Assembly (NCBI RefSeq): GCF_014698505.1
Contig: NZ_JACJTD010000038.1
Span: forward strand, 1-64,000
DNA: 64,000 nt
Origin: Nostoc foliaceum FACHB-393
GTDB taxonomy: Bacteria; Cyanobacteriota; Cyanobacteriia; Cyanobacteriales; Nostocaceae
Direction of reading: 5' to 3'
Shown: one piece after another, positions 37,398 to 46,817 of the stretch
Position numbering within the stretch: position 1 is the stretch's first letter
Layout of the letters: each line of letters opens with the position of its first letter
Position numbers and translations under genes: made by a program
The notes under the pieces: generated by a model
The model's database searches: none
Seen by the model: the letters and a program-made list of their open reading frames with translations, nothing else
Told to the model about the DNA's origin: nothing

Positions 37398-40301
37398 TTA
37401 ATAATCCTGTTGCACGCCACCTACCACTGGCTTAACTTCAGAAAATGGATCAGTGCCGCCACCCCAGTTAAAATCACTAATTCGGACGCTGAAGCCGCCT
37501 AACTCCAGCACCGGATTGTAACGCAAGGTGATGCCATAGGTGCGACGGCTATATTCCAAAATGTAGTCAGTGCTAGTTTCTCTACCAGTATCTAAGTTAA
37601 CAGAAGTTTGAAAGCCTAAGCGAAAAGGGCCGTAGATTTGCTGTGATATCCCAGCACTTAAAACTTTGTTATCAACAGAGCGATCAAACAAAAAGGGTGA
37701 TAATCCGTTATTTAAGCCTTGAGAATAACTAATATTAAAGGCGGTATAGTCGAAAAAGGGTCGAGAAAAATGACCAATTTGTCCTTGTAAGCCAATTGTA
37801 CCAGTTAGGGTGCTTTGGTTATCACCATTGGTGTAATAACTGGAAGTGCCTGTGAGGCTAGCGATCGCTTGCAAGTAAGGAACTACAGGAGTAGCCGTGT
37901 ATCGTAATCCCTCACTGGCAGTGGGTGGTAATGGTTTTCCCTGCCACAGCAACAGCCCTCGACTGAGGGAAGCACTGCCTTGTAAACGACCTAGTGAGAT
38001 GCGATCGTTTTCCCGCTGCGGTTCTAGCAAGTCTTGGCGATCGGTGTTGGCATTGATATACTGAGCGCCTGCCTGATAGGTGAGGTTGATGCCACTCTTT
38101 CCTAAAGGAATCACAGGAGAGGTAATAATACCGCCAAGACTGCTCTGGACGGTTTGAAAGCCGAGAGTACCGTTGTAGAGACGATCACGGTAGTTATATT
38201 GCAGATTCAATGTATGGGGAAGGGAAGTCCCTAATATCTGGCGTAATCCCAAATTCACCCGCAAATTTTCTTCCACCTTGTTCAAGTCCAAGCTGGTTAA
38301 CTCTCCAGTCCCTTCAATTACTGCTCGTGGACTCAAAACAGAATTTATCTTTGTCTTGACAGCAAACAGTGCGCCTAAGTCACCCGTACCTCCTTGCACA
38401 GCTTTTTGTACTAGCAACTGGGGCGTGATCGTCCAGCTTGTCCGCTCTGTATCGATCACTGGAAAGCCACGCTCAATATACAAACCACCCCGATCTTCTC
38501 CGTCATAGCCGGGGGAGACTATTGCAGGTGTAACGTCCCGCTCCCGACGGTCAATAGTCCGCTGATTCACGGGAATTGGTAAAGAGATTGTTTGATCCAA
38601 TACCAAACGCTGCCCTTGTGTCCTGATACGGTCTACCAAGGGTGTCTCTCGCGTCAGAGTTACTGTATCTGCGCGTAATTCTAGTTCTGGGGGCGAAAAA
38701 GGATCATTAGTGATGCGGACATCCCTTGCTTGCCACCCTTGTGGATAGAAGTCAATGTTTTCAGCTTCAAACCTGAGCCGATTAACTGCACCTCCTGCTT
38801 TCGGTGGTGGGATGTTGCTAGCATCTGACTGACCACCAAATGTCACATCAATTCCTCCAGGGCTGCTCACACCGGAAAGGGGCTGATTGGCTCTAATGCG
38901 ATCGCTGGGCGGACGTTTTGGAACTCCACCAGCAGTTATACCTGTGGGTGAAAAAGCAAAATCTGTTTGTGCTGAGGGTACGTAAATTTCTCCTCTACCA
39001 TTTTCCAGTTCTCCATTATCTTGAACAAAGTTATAGGTAAAGCGTTGTCCGCGCAGTACCTGATCGCCCCGTGTTAAAGTTACGTTGCCTTCCCCCGCAG
39101 CAATCAAGTTGTCTAAATTGACTTGCAGGCGATCGGCATCCACCACCGCCCCATCAAATCGCACAACTACATTCCCAACAGCTGTAATAATTCGCCGTTG
39201 TTCGTCATACTCTTGCCGATCTGAAGTGACTTCTACAATTCTTGGTTTGGCCGGCGGCGTGCTAGCTGGCGCTTGTGGCTGATTGGTGGTGTCTACCTCT
39301 GGTGTAGGCGTTGGTGCTTGAGTTTTTTGTTGGACTTGGGAATTGAATTCTACAGTAATGGGCGTTGAGAGTTGGTTTGTCGGGTTACGAGACTTGAATT
39401 TGATAAAATTTTGTACTGATTGAGAACTCAGTGCAAGATCAGCAGCAGATACAGAGATATTGTCTCTTTCTGAAGACTGTGGTGCAGTAATATCACTTTG
39501 CTGTTTTTGCTGGGTTAACTTCTCAGTTAAAATTTCCCTCTTGGACTCGACATTGCTGTTTGTGGCACTTGGGGCATTTTGAAGAGGACGCGGAGATTGA
39601 GCGACAACGGGACTAGGGGCAACTCTAAAGCTACCAGAGTCCAAAAAGGTTGGTTTTTCTTCACCACTAAAATTGGAATCTGGCGTAGACGCAAAGCAGC
39701 TTGTCGTTAGACATCGCTCACCGAGTTTTTGAGAAGATTCACGTTTTACATTTACAGAGGAAGCCTCTGCTCCAACTTTTCTTGGCAACGCAGTGGCTTC
39801 TCTTTGCGTCTCCCGTTTGCGTAACGCCGCTCTTAGGACAAGTTCCGAACGCCGAATACCGATGCTCGGACTTGTCTTTGTGTCTTCTTTATCTTGGCGA
39901 TTAGAGGTTTTAACCTCCTGCGTGGGATAACCAACGACCAGCGATCGCCCCAAAAGTGCGGCAGATCCAGAATCGCTAAGTGGAGAAGTTTCTGGTGGGA
40001 AGGTTTCTGGTGAATCAGGTACAGAGGAAGTTTCGCTAACTACCAAGTCATCCTGAGTTGAGTTGATCGAAGTTGGCAACTGCGGATCACTCTTTGCGTT
40101 ATCCGTAATTGCCAATTGAGCCAAAACCTTGGGCTGCTTGGATTTATCTGTCTTTTCGTGTATTCCAGTATCTACACCTGAAAGAAACCTTATATGACTA
40201 GCAGATGAGGCGGGATTTACAGGTTGTAAAGATTCGACGATAGGAGGCGGATCGGGTGGCAGAACTGGATGAAGCATATTTGAGCAAAATCGGGCTAACA
40301 A
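37398..40301 (-). CDS. LptD/OstA-like outer-membrane protein (DUF3769)
   Basis: A 967-residue protein. The first 330 residues are low-complexity and rich in Ser/Pro/Thr/Gln. A LptA/OstA-like beta-jellyroll follows (about 350-450: IVEVTSDRQEYDEQRRIIT, GNVVVRFDGAVVDADRLQV). The C-terminal 500 residues look like a large beta-barrel, matching the cyanobacterial DUF3769 family. By analogy it inserts lipopolysaccharide or a related glycolipid into the outer membrane. Start uncertain: residue 1 at 40301 or Met9 (MLHPVLPP) at 40277; neither gives a clear signal peptide. The N-terminal region contains DNA resembling intergenic dispersed repeats (about 39689-39900). Confidence 0.87.
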   Translation of the reverse strand: MLARFCSNMLHPVLPPDPPPIVESLQPVNPASSASHIRFLSGVDTGIHEKTDKSKQPKVLAQLAITDNAKSDPQLPTSINSTQDDLVVSETSSVPDSPETFPPETSPLSDSGSAALLGRSLVVGYPTQEVKTSNRQDKEDTKTSPSIGIRRSELVLRAALRKRETQREATALPRKVGAEASSVNVKRESSQKLGERCLTTSCFASTPDSNFSGEEKPTFLDSGSFRVAPSPVVAQSPRPLQNAPSATNSNVESKREILTEKLTQQKQQSDITAPQSSERDNISVSAADLALSSQSVQNFIKFKSRNPTNQLSTPITVEFNSQVQQKTQAPTPTPEVDTTNQPQAPASTPPAKPRIVEVTSDRQEYDEQRRIITAVGNVVVRFDGAVVDADRLQVNLDNLIAAGEGNVTLTRGDQVLRGQRFTYNFVQDNGELENGRGEIYVPSAQTDFAFSPTGITAGGVPKRPPSDRIRANQPLSGVSSPGGIDVTFGGQSDASNIPPPKAGGAVNRLRFEAENIDFYPQGWQARDVRITNDPFSPPELELRADTVTLTRETPLVDRIRTQGQRLVLDQTISLPIPVNQRTIDRRERDVTPAIVSPGYDGEDRGGLYIERGFPVIDTERTSWTITPQLLVQKAVQGGTGDLGALFAVKTKINSVLSPRAVIEGTGELTSLDLNKVEENLRVNLGLRQILGTSLPHTLNLQYNYRDRLYNGTLGFQTVQSSLGGIITSPVIPLGKSGINLTYQAGAQYINANTDRQDLLEPQRENDRISLGRLQGSASLSRGLLLWQGKPLPPTASEGLRYTATPVVPYLQAIASLTGTSSYYTNGDNQSTLTGTIGLQGQIGHFSRPFFDYTAFNISYSQGLNNGLSPFLFDRSVDNKVLSAGISQQIYGPFRLGFQTSVNLDTGRETSTDYILEYSRRTYGITLRYNPVLELGGFSVRISDFNWGGGTDPFSEVKPVVGGVQQDY
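39689..39900. repeat. Dispersed-repeat-like DNA inside a coding region
   Basis: This part of the LptD-like gene includes CTTGTCGTTAGACATCGCTC, close to CTTGTCGCCAGACATCGCCA in the intergenic DNA at 52402-52421. It also has GCGTCTCCCGTTTGCGTAA-type motifs. The reading frame stays open through it. Confidence 0.5.
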
Positions 40302-40388
40302 ACAGCCAAATGACGAAGGGAAGGATAAACATACATTTTGCCTTCCGACTGTCGCCTTCTGCTACCTACAGCAAGCTACCTGGAGGAA

Positions 40389-40419
40389 GAAACTTACTAA
40401 CTTTCGCTTAGTAAGTTTC
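40389..40419 (-). terminator. Hairpin downstream of psbI
   Basis: A perfect 12-bp stem (40389-40400 with 40408-40419) and a 7-nt loop. On the minus strand it is followed by a pyrimidine-rich TTCTTCC. It lies 54 bases after the psbI stop. Confidence 0.6.
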
Positions 40420-40472
40420 TGTGGCGTTTAGTATTTTCCGCCTTCCAAAGTCGCGGATAATTTATCGCCCTT

Positions 40473-40589
40473 TTACTCTAAGTCCCGACGACCGGGGTTA
40501 CGAGCGGGATCGTTCGATAAAAATCCGAAGATGAAGATAGTTACGAAGAAGGCAACAACAATATAAACAGCGATTTTTAAAGTCAGCAT
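40473..40589 (-). CDS. psbI: Photosystem II reaction center protein I
   Basis: A 38-residue single-helix protein found by reading the minus strand. It begins [20 protein letters not shown] and ends [14 protein letters not shown], the diagnostic PsbI pattern with the conserved DPARNP turn. PsbI sits in the thylakoid membrane next to the D1/CP43 side of photosystem II and helps core assembly. The ATG (40587-40589) has a GGAG Shine-Dalgarno about 8 bases upstream. The hairpin at 40389-40419 likely ends the transcript. Too short for ordinary gene finders, but the family match is strong. Confidence 0.95.
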
Positions 40590-40901
40590 AGAAATATCTC
40601 CAACTGGTAAGACAAAGAAAGCTTTTCTTTCACGATCTGCGATACAGAAAAGATAGCTACTTTATATTACCCAAATCTTGCCCCTTTTTTAGAGGACTCT
40701 AGGGACTTGGGACTGGGGACTTGGAGATTAGGGACTAGCAGTGCCTACCCTACGGTTATTGAGAATGGTGCAAGATGTCAGTTGTCTGACTTTTAGATGA
40801 CCCTAAGAAATAACTCAGAGGCTGGCTACTCTTGTGACGTTGACTGACGGCAAAAGTTTCTTAAAAAGGGAACATAGTTACTGTCACCTGTTCCCTATCC
40901 C
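40590..40901. other. psbI upstream region with short tandem repeats
   Basis: About 310 bases between psbI and the acyltransferase stop. It includes imperfect heptamer-style repeats around 40697-40740 (GGGACTT-like units), typical of short tandem repeats in Nostoc-type genomes. The psbI promoter must lie here. Confidence 0.5.
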
Positions 40902-41603
40902 CTATTTTTCGGTTTGAACTTTTACTAGGTCTTTGCCGATTCGGTTTTTGATTACTCGTGCAGGTATGCCTACAGCAACAGAAAAAGGAGGAATATCTCT
41001 ATTGACAACTGCTCCCGCACCAATAACACTGCCTTTACCGATGGTAACCCCATCTAACACCGTTACTCCATGCCCTAGCCAACAGTCATCCTCAATCACA
41101 ATTCCCTTGCGAGTAACACCTTGGTATTTAATCGGCTTCATGGGATCGGCAAAATTATGATTATTGGCGTATATCCCTGAGTGGGAAGCAATCAAGCAGT
41201 GTTTACCAATTTTAATGTCTCCTGGCCCCTCAATACACACGTTGGGAGCAATGAAGGTGTCTTCATCAATATGTATACAGGTATTTTCCAAAGACCCTAT
41301 ATCAACGTTACGCTCAATGGCGACTCTATTTCCTAGATGAATTCTATTATTTTTGTGTCCTCTAGCATCCATCCGCACACCCTTGAAAATATATACTCCA
41401 CTACCTATCTCAATACAAGGAGTACCGTTAAATTCAACACCATTTTGAATAAAAACTGGGCTGCCTATTCTGGCAAAAATACTACGATATCCCAAATTAC
41501 GCAACTTGGGGCCGAGAATAAGTGTAGGAATATCTCCTAGTACAGTAGTTACTAAAAGTTCTTGCACGCGCTGCAATTTTGAAAAATATTTCTGATTATG
41601 CAT
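40902..41603 (-). CDS. Hexapeptide-repeat acyl/acetyltransferase
   Basis: A 233-residue protein with a left-handed beta-helix. Hexapeptide repeats are visible from about residue 60 (IGSGVYIFKGVRMDA, LGNRVAIERNVDIGS, IDEDTFIAPNVCIEG) to the C-terminal GHGVTVLDGVTIGKGSVIGA and AVVNRDIPPFSVAVGIPARV. The likely catalytic His is in SGIYANNHNF. The family (WcaF/maltose-acetyltransferase-like) acetylates sugars, often in surface glycan synthesis. It stands alone here, far from the EPS locus. Substrate unknown. Confidence 0.88.
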   Translation of the reverse strand: MHNQKYFSKLQRVQELLVTTVLGDIPTLILGPKLRNLGYRSIFARIGSPVFIQNGVEFNGTPCIEIGSGVYIFKGVRMDARGHKNNRIHLGNRVAIERNVDIGSLENTCIHIDEDTFIAPNVCIEGPGDIKIGKHCLIASHSGIYANNHNFADPMKPIKYQGVTRKGIVIEDDCWLGHGVTVLDGVTIGKGSVIGAGAVVNRDIPPFSVAVGIPARVIKNRIGKDLVKVQTEK

Positions 41604-42246
41604 GGCTACATATCTCTTAAGTCAATTGTTGTTGGGAGTCTTGAAAGTTGTTTTCGCTGTATCCTAATCTTCTGCCAGCACCAAAAAAATGTATTTATTG
41701 ATACGTTAAATTTATTTGGCAATATTACCGAAATTTACCCATATTTATAGATGGTTTTCCAACATTTGAAAAACCATAGTCTGGCTTTGACTATGTGAGC
41801 AATTCTTGAATTTAGGTGTATATAATCACCCAATTGATATGCACAATTGCATTAAGTCGTTAGAAGCTTTTGTACTATAGGTACGTAAAAATTTTGCTTC
41901 TTTTTCACGATAACAATTAACAAAACAATTTCAGTAGATTGCAGAGTCAAACCTCAGACCATTAAATTGTCTGATGGGCAAATTTGCTGGTTTAGATAGG
42001 CTACTGTTTTGGTTGTCCGGCAAATTTGCAAAGCTTGTTACACAATTAGAGATGGACTTGTTTACGTTGAAGCTACTTTCTTTCAGGCGGTTTTAGTCTT
42101 TTTAAACAACTCAGTTCGACAAGCTATTTTGCAACAAACAATACATTTAACTAGACTATATTCAAAGTTCAGATAAAATTTATGCCTAGCATGACAATGT
42201 AATTATTGCTGGATTTTTATGGGAATTTTCCCCAAATCAAACCCAA

Positions 42247-42411
42247 CTAGGGTGGATTATCTCCCACATCAGCCATCACATTGAAGTTAACCATCGGTGC
42301 AAACAAGTAAGCGCTTCCCCGACTGCTATGACGGCTTTCTTGCAACGAATTTCTAGAGTATGCTGCTCCAATCATGTTGCACACAGATGATTTACGGACT
42401 AACCAATTCAT
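42247..42411 (-). CDS. Possible small protein, 54 aa
   Basis: A frame starting MNWLVRKSSVCNMIGAAYS and ending NFNVMADVGDNPP has protein-like composition and varied codon use. No family or Shine-Dalgarno was recognised. The longer start at 42444 is possible. Weak call. Confidence 0.3.
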   Translation of the reverse strand: MNWLVRKSSVCNMIGAAYSRNSLQESRHSSRGSAYLFAPMVNFNVMADVGDNPP

Positions 42412-42553
42412 ATTTGTAATGACATGAATGGCTTTTAATAACAATTGTTTTTAACGATAACACATTTTATTTTTAGTGGAACACCCTTATTAAATAAGTT
42501 GATTTCCCAGTTGGTTGTTGATGAGAATGGAGGAAAACAGTTAATTTTTCTAC

Positions 42554-42590
42554 TGGAGCGATGCCTACGGTGGGCAAAGCCTACGCTACT
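42554..42590 (+). repeat. 37-bp dispersed repeat, copy A
   Basis: An exact 37-bp match, in inverted orientation, to 59948-59984. It contains GCGATGCCTACGGTGGGCAA. A diverged relative lies inside the stem-loop at 43379-43445. Confidence 0.85.
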
Positions 42591-43009
42591 CTTAAATAAT
42601 TTTATACATTTAGAAAAAATCCCTTAAGTAGGGAGAGCAGAGAGGGCTGTAGTTCAATCAGTTGAAAAATGCTCTAAGGGGTTAATTTGCACTTTTGTCT
42701 ATATTTCTCAAGTTGTTTGTGTAAGTAATTTTATAATTAAATGTTAAACTCAGAATGATATCTACTATACTTATGTCACCCTCTTTGTTAAAAAGCTAAA
42801 AATTTTCCTCTTACCTATTACTTATATCTAAAAATTTGTAAATCACCCATTCGGGTGAGCCAAGCGGGTGATGTGTGCTTGGGACTACTTGTTATAAATT
42901 TTATTGAAAGAAAGCTAAAACGCAGCTTAGTTTCCAGGAGAAGTCCCCAAAACAACATCAAATGCCCACATTGAGGTATCGGTTTTAACTCACACACTTG
43001 GTTCAAATT

Positions 43010-43333
43010 ATGGCTTTAATTAAAGAAATTGTCCAAGAAGCTCTAACTACCGGCTATCTGAGTGTTGTAGCCGAAGATCAACTGCGATCGCAACTTCAAA
43101 GTAATTATGACTCAGAAGACCTAGATGCCTGGATCATTTTACAGCGATCTGTTGTGGCAGGTGATGTCAAACAAGAGTCGCGCCGAAAAAAAGCTTCTCT
43201 CTCTCCTAAAGCCAAGGACGCTTCATCGAGTATCAAACTTGCTTATCAAATGGCAGCGGAGATTGCCTATGCAGCAGCTGTAGCTTTGTCGATGACAAAA
43301 AATACTAAAGATCAACCTTCACTAGGCGCTTAA
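43010..43333 (+). CDS. Hypothetical protein, 107 aa
   Basis: Begins MALIKEIVQEALTTGYLSVV and runs through EDQLRSQLQSNYDSEDLDAW to an Ala-rich helical C-terminal half. The pattern suggests a small all-helical protein, and it looks coding throughout. I do not recognise a family. Start chosen at the ATG at 43010; an upstream TTG adds only four residues. Neighbours on both sides are intergenic, so context gives no hint. Confidence 0.7.
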   Translation: MALIKEIVQEALTTGYLSVVAEDQLRSQLQSNYDSEDLDAWIILQRSVVAGDVKQESRRKKASLSPKAKDASSSIKLAYQMAAEIAYAAAVALSMTKNTKDQPSLGA

Positions 43334-43946
43334 AATAACACCTTCGTAAGTTATTTTCCTGCTTTGGCATCAAAATTTATACCAAGTAGTTAGCATAGGC
43401 GTAGCCCGCCGCAGGCATCGCTTTTCCTAGTTAACTGCTTGGTATTATTTTTACACCAGCCAATTTTAGGCGATGTTTACAACAAGCTATTTGGTATCTC
43501 ATGACCTTGAGCTAACCTTGACCGAAGAATTATTATATTAAGTCTTTCTTCTCACACTGTCTCTACGCTAGGGCAATTTTATTAAAAAATAATTAAAGTT
43601 TTAAGTGTTCCTGTAAGCCGCTATGCAGAATTTTCACCCTCAGCCAAGGACTTAGATTGATCCCCGGAATCAATTCTAAAATAAATATAAATTATTTCTT
43701 CAAAACTAAATTTTTTTTCAGTTATATATGGCAGTAAATGATTAAATTTTAATATACCAAGTATATGGCTGAGGCTAACGCATAGAATTAGAAACACCTT
43801 GGTGTAAACTTTAGCAACGAGGTTAAAAAGAATTCTCAATGCTTAACAAAGTCATCGCTTTTTCACAAACTACTGTATAAAGAATTGGCAACATTGGTAA
43901 AGAGAGTAAACAATAACCATAGCTAAACTTGGAGTTTTGCCAACCT
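43334..43946. other. Intergenic region before glgP
   Basis: About 610 bases holding a stem-loop repeat (43379-43445) and the glgP promoter region. A 72-residue minus-strand frame at 43621-43839 has hydrophobic, low-complexity content and no family character, so I do not call it. Confidence 0.5.
43379..43445. repeat. Stem-loop element with repeat core
   Basis: Arms 43379-43399 and 43426-43445 pair as imperfect inverted repeats (ATACCAAG...CTTGGTAT ends). The loop carries a GC-rich GTAGCCCGCCGCAGGCATCG core related to the 37-bp repeat. The layout resembles a small MITE-like or palindromic element. Confidence 0.55.
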
Positions 43947-46511
43947 ATGCAGCCAATTCGCACATTTAACGTATCCCCTTCACTACCGCCGCGACTCGAA
44001 CCACTACGGCGGCTGGCATATAACTTGCACTGGGATTGGAACGTTGAAAGTAAAGATTTATTTCGTCGCTTAGACTCTGACCTCTGGGAGTCTAGCCATC
44101 ATAACCCTGTGTTGATGCTGGGTACTATCTCTCAATCGCGGCTTCTGGAAGTTGTCGAAGATGAAGGCTTCCTAGCGCAAATGGATCGAGCTGACCGTCA
44201 GTTAGAAGATTATTTGCAAGAGCGCACTTGGTATCAAAAACAACGCGAGCAAAAACCAAAAGAATGTTACGCCTATTTCTCGGCTGAATTTGGACTTGTA
44301 GATTGTTTACCCGTCTATTCTGGGGGCTTGGGCGTTCTGGCAGGGGATCACCTCAAATCTGCCAGTGACCTGGGGCTACCGCTTGTGGGTGTAGGTTTGC
44401 TGTATCAGCAAGGCTACTTTGCCCAGTATCTTAATGCGGATGGTTGGCAGCAGGAACGCTACCTGCTCAACGATTTCTATAATATGCCTTTGCATCTGGA
44501 GCGCAATGCCGATGGTTCAGAACTGCGAATTGCGGTAGATTATCCAGGACGCAAGGTATATGCCAGAGTTTGGCGCGTACAGGTGGGAACGGTGCCCCTG
44601 TATCTTTTGGACACCAACATTGAACCCAACAACACTTACGACCACGACATCACAGATCAACTGTATGGTGGCGACATCGATATGCGTATCCACCAGGAAA
44701 TTATGCTGGGGATCGGTGGTGTGCAAATGCTCAAAGCCTTGGGGCTGAAAGTCACCGCCTACCACATGAATGAAGGACACGCCGCCTTCTCTGCTCTAGA
44801 ACGCATCCGCTTGCTGATTCAGGAAGAGGGACTGAATTATGCCCAAGCTAAACAGGTGGTGGCTTCCAGCAATATCTTTACCACCCACACGCCAGTACCA
44901 GCGGGAATTGACTTGTTCGCTCCCGATAAAATGCTGTACTACCTGGGGTACTATGCAGAGATATTTGGGTTGCCCAAAGAGCAATTTTTAGGACTAGGGC
45001 GAGAAAATACAGGCGATTTATCTGGGCCTTTCAGTATGGCGGTGTTGGCGCTGAAGATGGCAACATTTTCTAACGGTGTAGCACAACTGCATGGTGTAGT
45101 GTCGCGGCAAATGTTCCAGGGTTTGTGGCAGAAAGTGCCAGTAGAGGAAGTGCCGATCGCCGCAATTACCAACGGTGTACATGCTCGCAGTTGCGTTGCG
45201 AAATCGACTCAAGAATTGTACGATCGCTACCTCGGACCAAACTGGTCATCAGCACCACCTGATAGCCAATTGTGGGAGAGGATGGAAGCTATTCCCGATG
45301 AAGAGTTGTGGCGCAATCACGAACGCTGCCGCTTAGATATGATTTTGTATGTGCGGGAGCATTTAGTGAAGCATTTGACCGATCGCGGCGCTTCCGCTTC
45401 CGAAATTGTCCAAGCCCAAGAAGTTTTAGATCCTTACGCTTTCACCATTGGTTTTGCCCGTCGCTTTGCCACCTACAAACGCGCCACCCTTTGGATGCGT
45501 GATTTGGAACGCATTAAGCGGCTGTTGCTGGCTAACAAAGACCGGAAAGTGCAATTTGTGATTGCTGGTAAGGCACATCCCAAAGATATTCCCGGTAAAG
45601 AACTCATCCGCGATATCAATCACTTTATCCGCGAACATCATTTAGAAAAACAGGTAGTGTTTGTTCCCAATTACGACATTCACATCTCCCGATTGATGGT
45701 TGCGGGTTGTGATATCTGGTTAAACACACCGCGTCGTCCACGGGAAGCCTCTGGTACAAGTGGTATGAAAGCCGCAATGAATGGCTTGCCGAATTTAAGT
45801 GTACTAGATGGCTGGTGGGATGAAGCTGATTACGTCCGCACGGGCTGGGCAATTGGACATGGAGAGAATTACGACGATCCTAACTACCAAGATGAAGTAG
45901 AAGCAAATGCTCTTTACGAGTTGTTAGAGAAGGAAGTTGTACCGCTATTTTACGAACATCGTGATAGTGATGGCTTACCCCGTCCGTGGGTTGCCAAAAT
46001 GAAGGATGCAATTCGGTTGAATTGTCCGTTCTTTAATACAGCGCGGATGGTAGGAGAATATGCACAAAGAGCTTATTTCCCAGCTAGCGATCGCTATCAT
46101 ACTCTGACTGTTGATAACTATGCCCCAGCAAAAGAACTAGCTGCTTGGAAAGAAAAACTAAGTGAACACTGGTTTAACATCAGAATCAAAGATGTTGATG
46201 TATCGGCAGCTTCAGACATTGAAGTTAACCAAACCGTTGCTGTCAAAGCCAAAGTTGACTTAGCAACCTTGACCAATGATGATGTGCAGGTGGAGTTATA
46301 TCAAGGTGCGATCGATGCCAATGGTGAGATTGTCAACGCTATACCAGTGGTGATGGATTACCAAGGTGAAGATGCACAGCAATTGAGTATTTACACGGGT
46401 AATATTACTTATACCGCTTCTGGTTTACAGGGCTTGTCGTTGCGTGTATTGCCGAAAAATCCACACCTAGCTAATCCTTATGAACCAAGGTTGATTGCTT
46501 GGGCAGAGTAA
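43947..46511 (+). CDS. glgP: Alpha-glucan (glycogen) phosphorylase
   Basis: An 854-residue phosphorylase of the shorter GT35 type. It releases glucose-1-phosphate from glycogen using pyridoxal phosphate. The N-terminal domain has the DUF3417-like LRRLAYNLHWDWNVESKDLF. Other motifs are AYFSAEFGL, HMNEGHAAFSALERI, FTTHTPVPAGID, YKRATLW and the PLP-lysine region REASGTSGMKAAMNG with Lys608. The start is ATG 43947 (MQPIRTFN); an in-frame TTG at 43929 is less likely. A clear terminator follows. Monocistronic. Confidence 0.95.
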   Translation: MQPIRTFNVSPSLPPRLEPLRRLAYNLHWDWNVESKDLFRRLDSDLWESSHHNPVLMLGTISQSRLLEVVEDEGFLAQMDRADRQLEDYLQERTWYQKQREQKPKECYAYFSAEFGLVDCLPVYSGGLGVLAGDHLKSASDLGLPLVGVGLLYQQGYFAQYLNADGWQQERYLLNDFYNMPLHLERNADGSELRIAVDYPGRKVYARVWRVQVGTVPLYLLDTNIEPNNTYDHDITDQLYGGDIDMRIHQEIMLGIGGVQMLKALGLKVTAYHMNEGHAAFSALERIRLLIQEEGLNYAQAKQVVASSNIFTTHTPVPAGIDLFAPDKMLYYLGYYAEIFGLPKEQFLGLGRENTGDLSGPFSMAVLALKMATFSNGVAQLHGVVSRQMFQGLWQKVPVEEVPIAAITNGVHARSCVAKSTQELYDRYLGPNWSSAPPDSQLWERMEAIPDEELWRNHERCRLDMILYVREHLVKHLTDRGASASEIVQAQEVLDPYAFTIGFARRFATYKRATLWMRDLERIKRLLLANKDRKVQFVIAGKAHPKDIPGKELIRDINHFIREHHLEKQVVFVPNYDIHISRLMVAGCDIWLNTPRRPREASGTSGMKAAMNGLPNLSVLDGWWDEADYVRTGWAIGHGENYDDPNYQDEVEANALYELLEKEVVPLFYEHRDSDGLPRPWVAKMKDAIRLNCPFFNTARMVGEYAQRAYFPASDRYHTLTVDNYAPAKELAAWKEKLSEHWFNIRIKDVDVSAASDIEVNQTVAVKAKVDLATLTNDDVQVELYQGAIDANGEIVNAIPVVMDYQGEDAQQLSIYTGNITYTASGLQGLSLRVLPKNPHLANPYEPRLIAWAE

Positions 46512-46543
46512 GAGTGCTGAGTAGTTATTGAATTCTCAAGAAT

Positions 46544-46580
46544 AGGCGTTGCTGATTTAAGTTTAGCAACGCCTTTTATT
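46544..46580 (+). terminator. Rho-independent terminator of glgP
   Basis: A perfect 10-bp stem (46544-46553 with 46565-46574), an 11-nt loop and a T-rich tail, 33 bases after the glgP stop. Confidence 0.8.
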
Positions 46581-46760
46581 TTACAAGTTTTCAGGTAGAT
46601 AATTAATATCTACTAGCTGTTCTAAGGTATAAGTACAATATTGAGGCAAATTATCTAGTTTGCCTTCGGTTTTCTCAACTACATATCCTAAAGCATCATC
46701 ATAAATTGATGGTAATTCATTTTCTAAGTATTGATATAAATTAGCTCTTTTAAACTCAAG
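46581..46760 (-). pseudogene. Truncated DUF29-like C-terminal fragment
   Basis: The minus strand encodes about 59 residues: FKRANLYQYLENELPSIYDD, then LPQYCTYTLEQLVDINYLPE before a TAA stop. The C-terminal CxYTLEQLxDxxxLP pattern matches the end of DUF29 proteins, which are normally about 140-150 residues. No start codon precedes it in frame, and a stop lies just upstream. It is therefore probably a remnant of a DUF29 gene. Confidence 0.5.
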
Positions 46761-46817
46761 TTAGAACTAAATCCTTGCATAAAACCTCTTGGACTTAAAT
46801 CTTACGTTATTACAATT

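Larger units (their letters stand above)
41604..43009. other. Long intergenic region with one possible small gene
   Basis: About 1.4 kb of AT-rich DNA. Apart from a possible 54-residue frame on the minus strand (42247-42411) and a dispersed repeat (42554-42590), nothing was recognised. A short inverted element (CACCCATTCGGGTG, 42844-42857) precedes the next gene and could be part of its leader. Confidence 0.5.

Noticed and set aside
42445..42627. 60-residue plus-strand frame
   Set aside because: Includes the 37-bp dispersed repeat within its frame and has no recognisable domain.
42844..42857. CACCCATTCGGGTG hairpin as a riboswitch
   Set aside because: Too short and without a known aptamer pattern; left as an unexplained inverted element.
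43621..43839. 72-residue minus-strand frame before glgP
   Set aside because: Hydrophobic and low-complexity, no ribosome-binding site or family signature.
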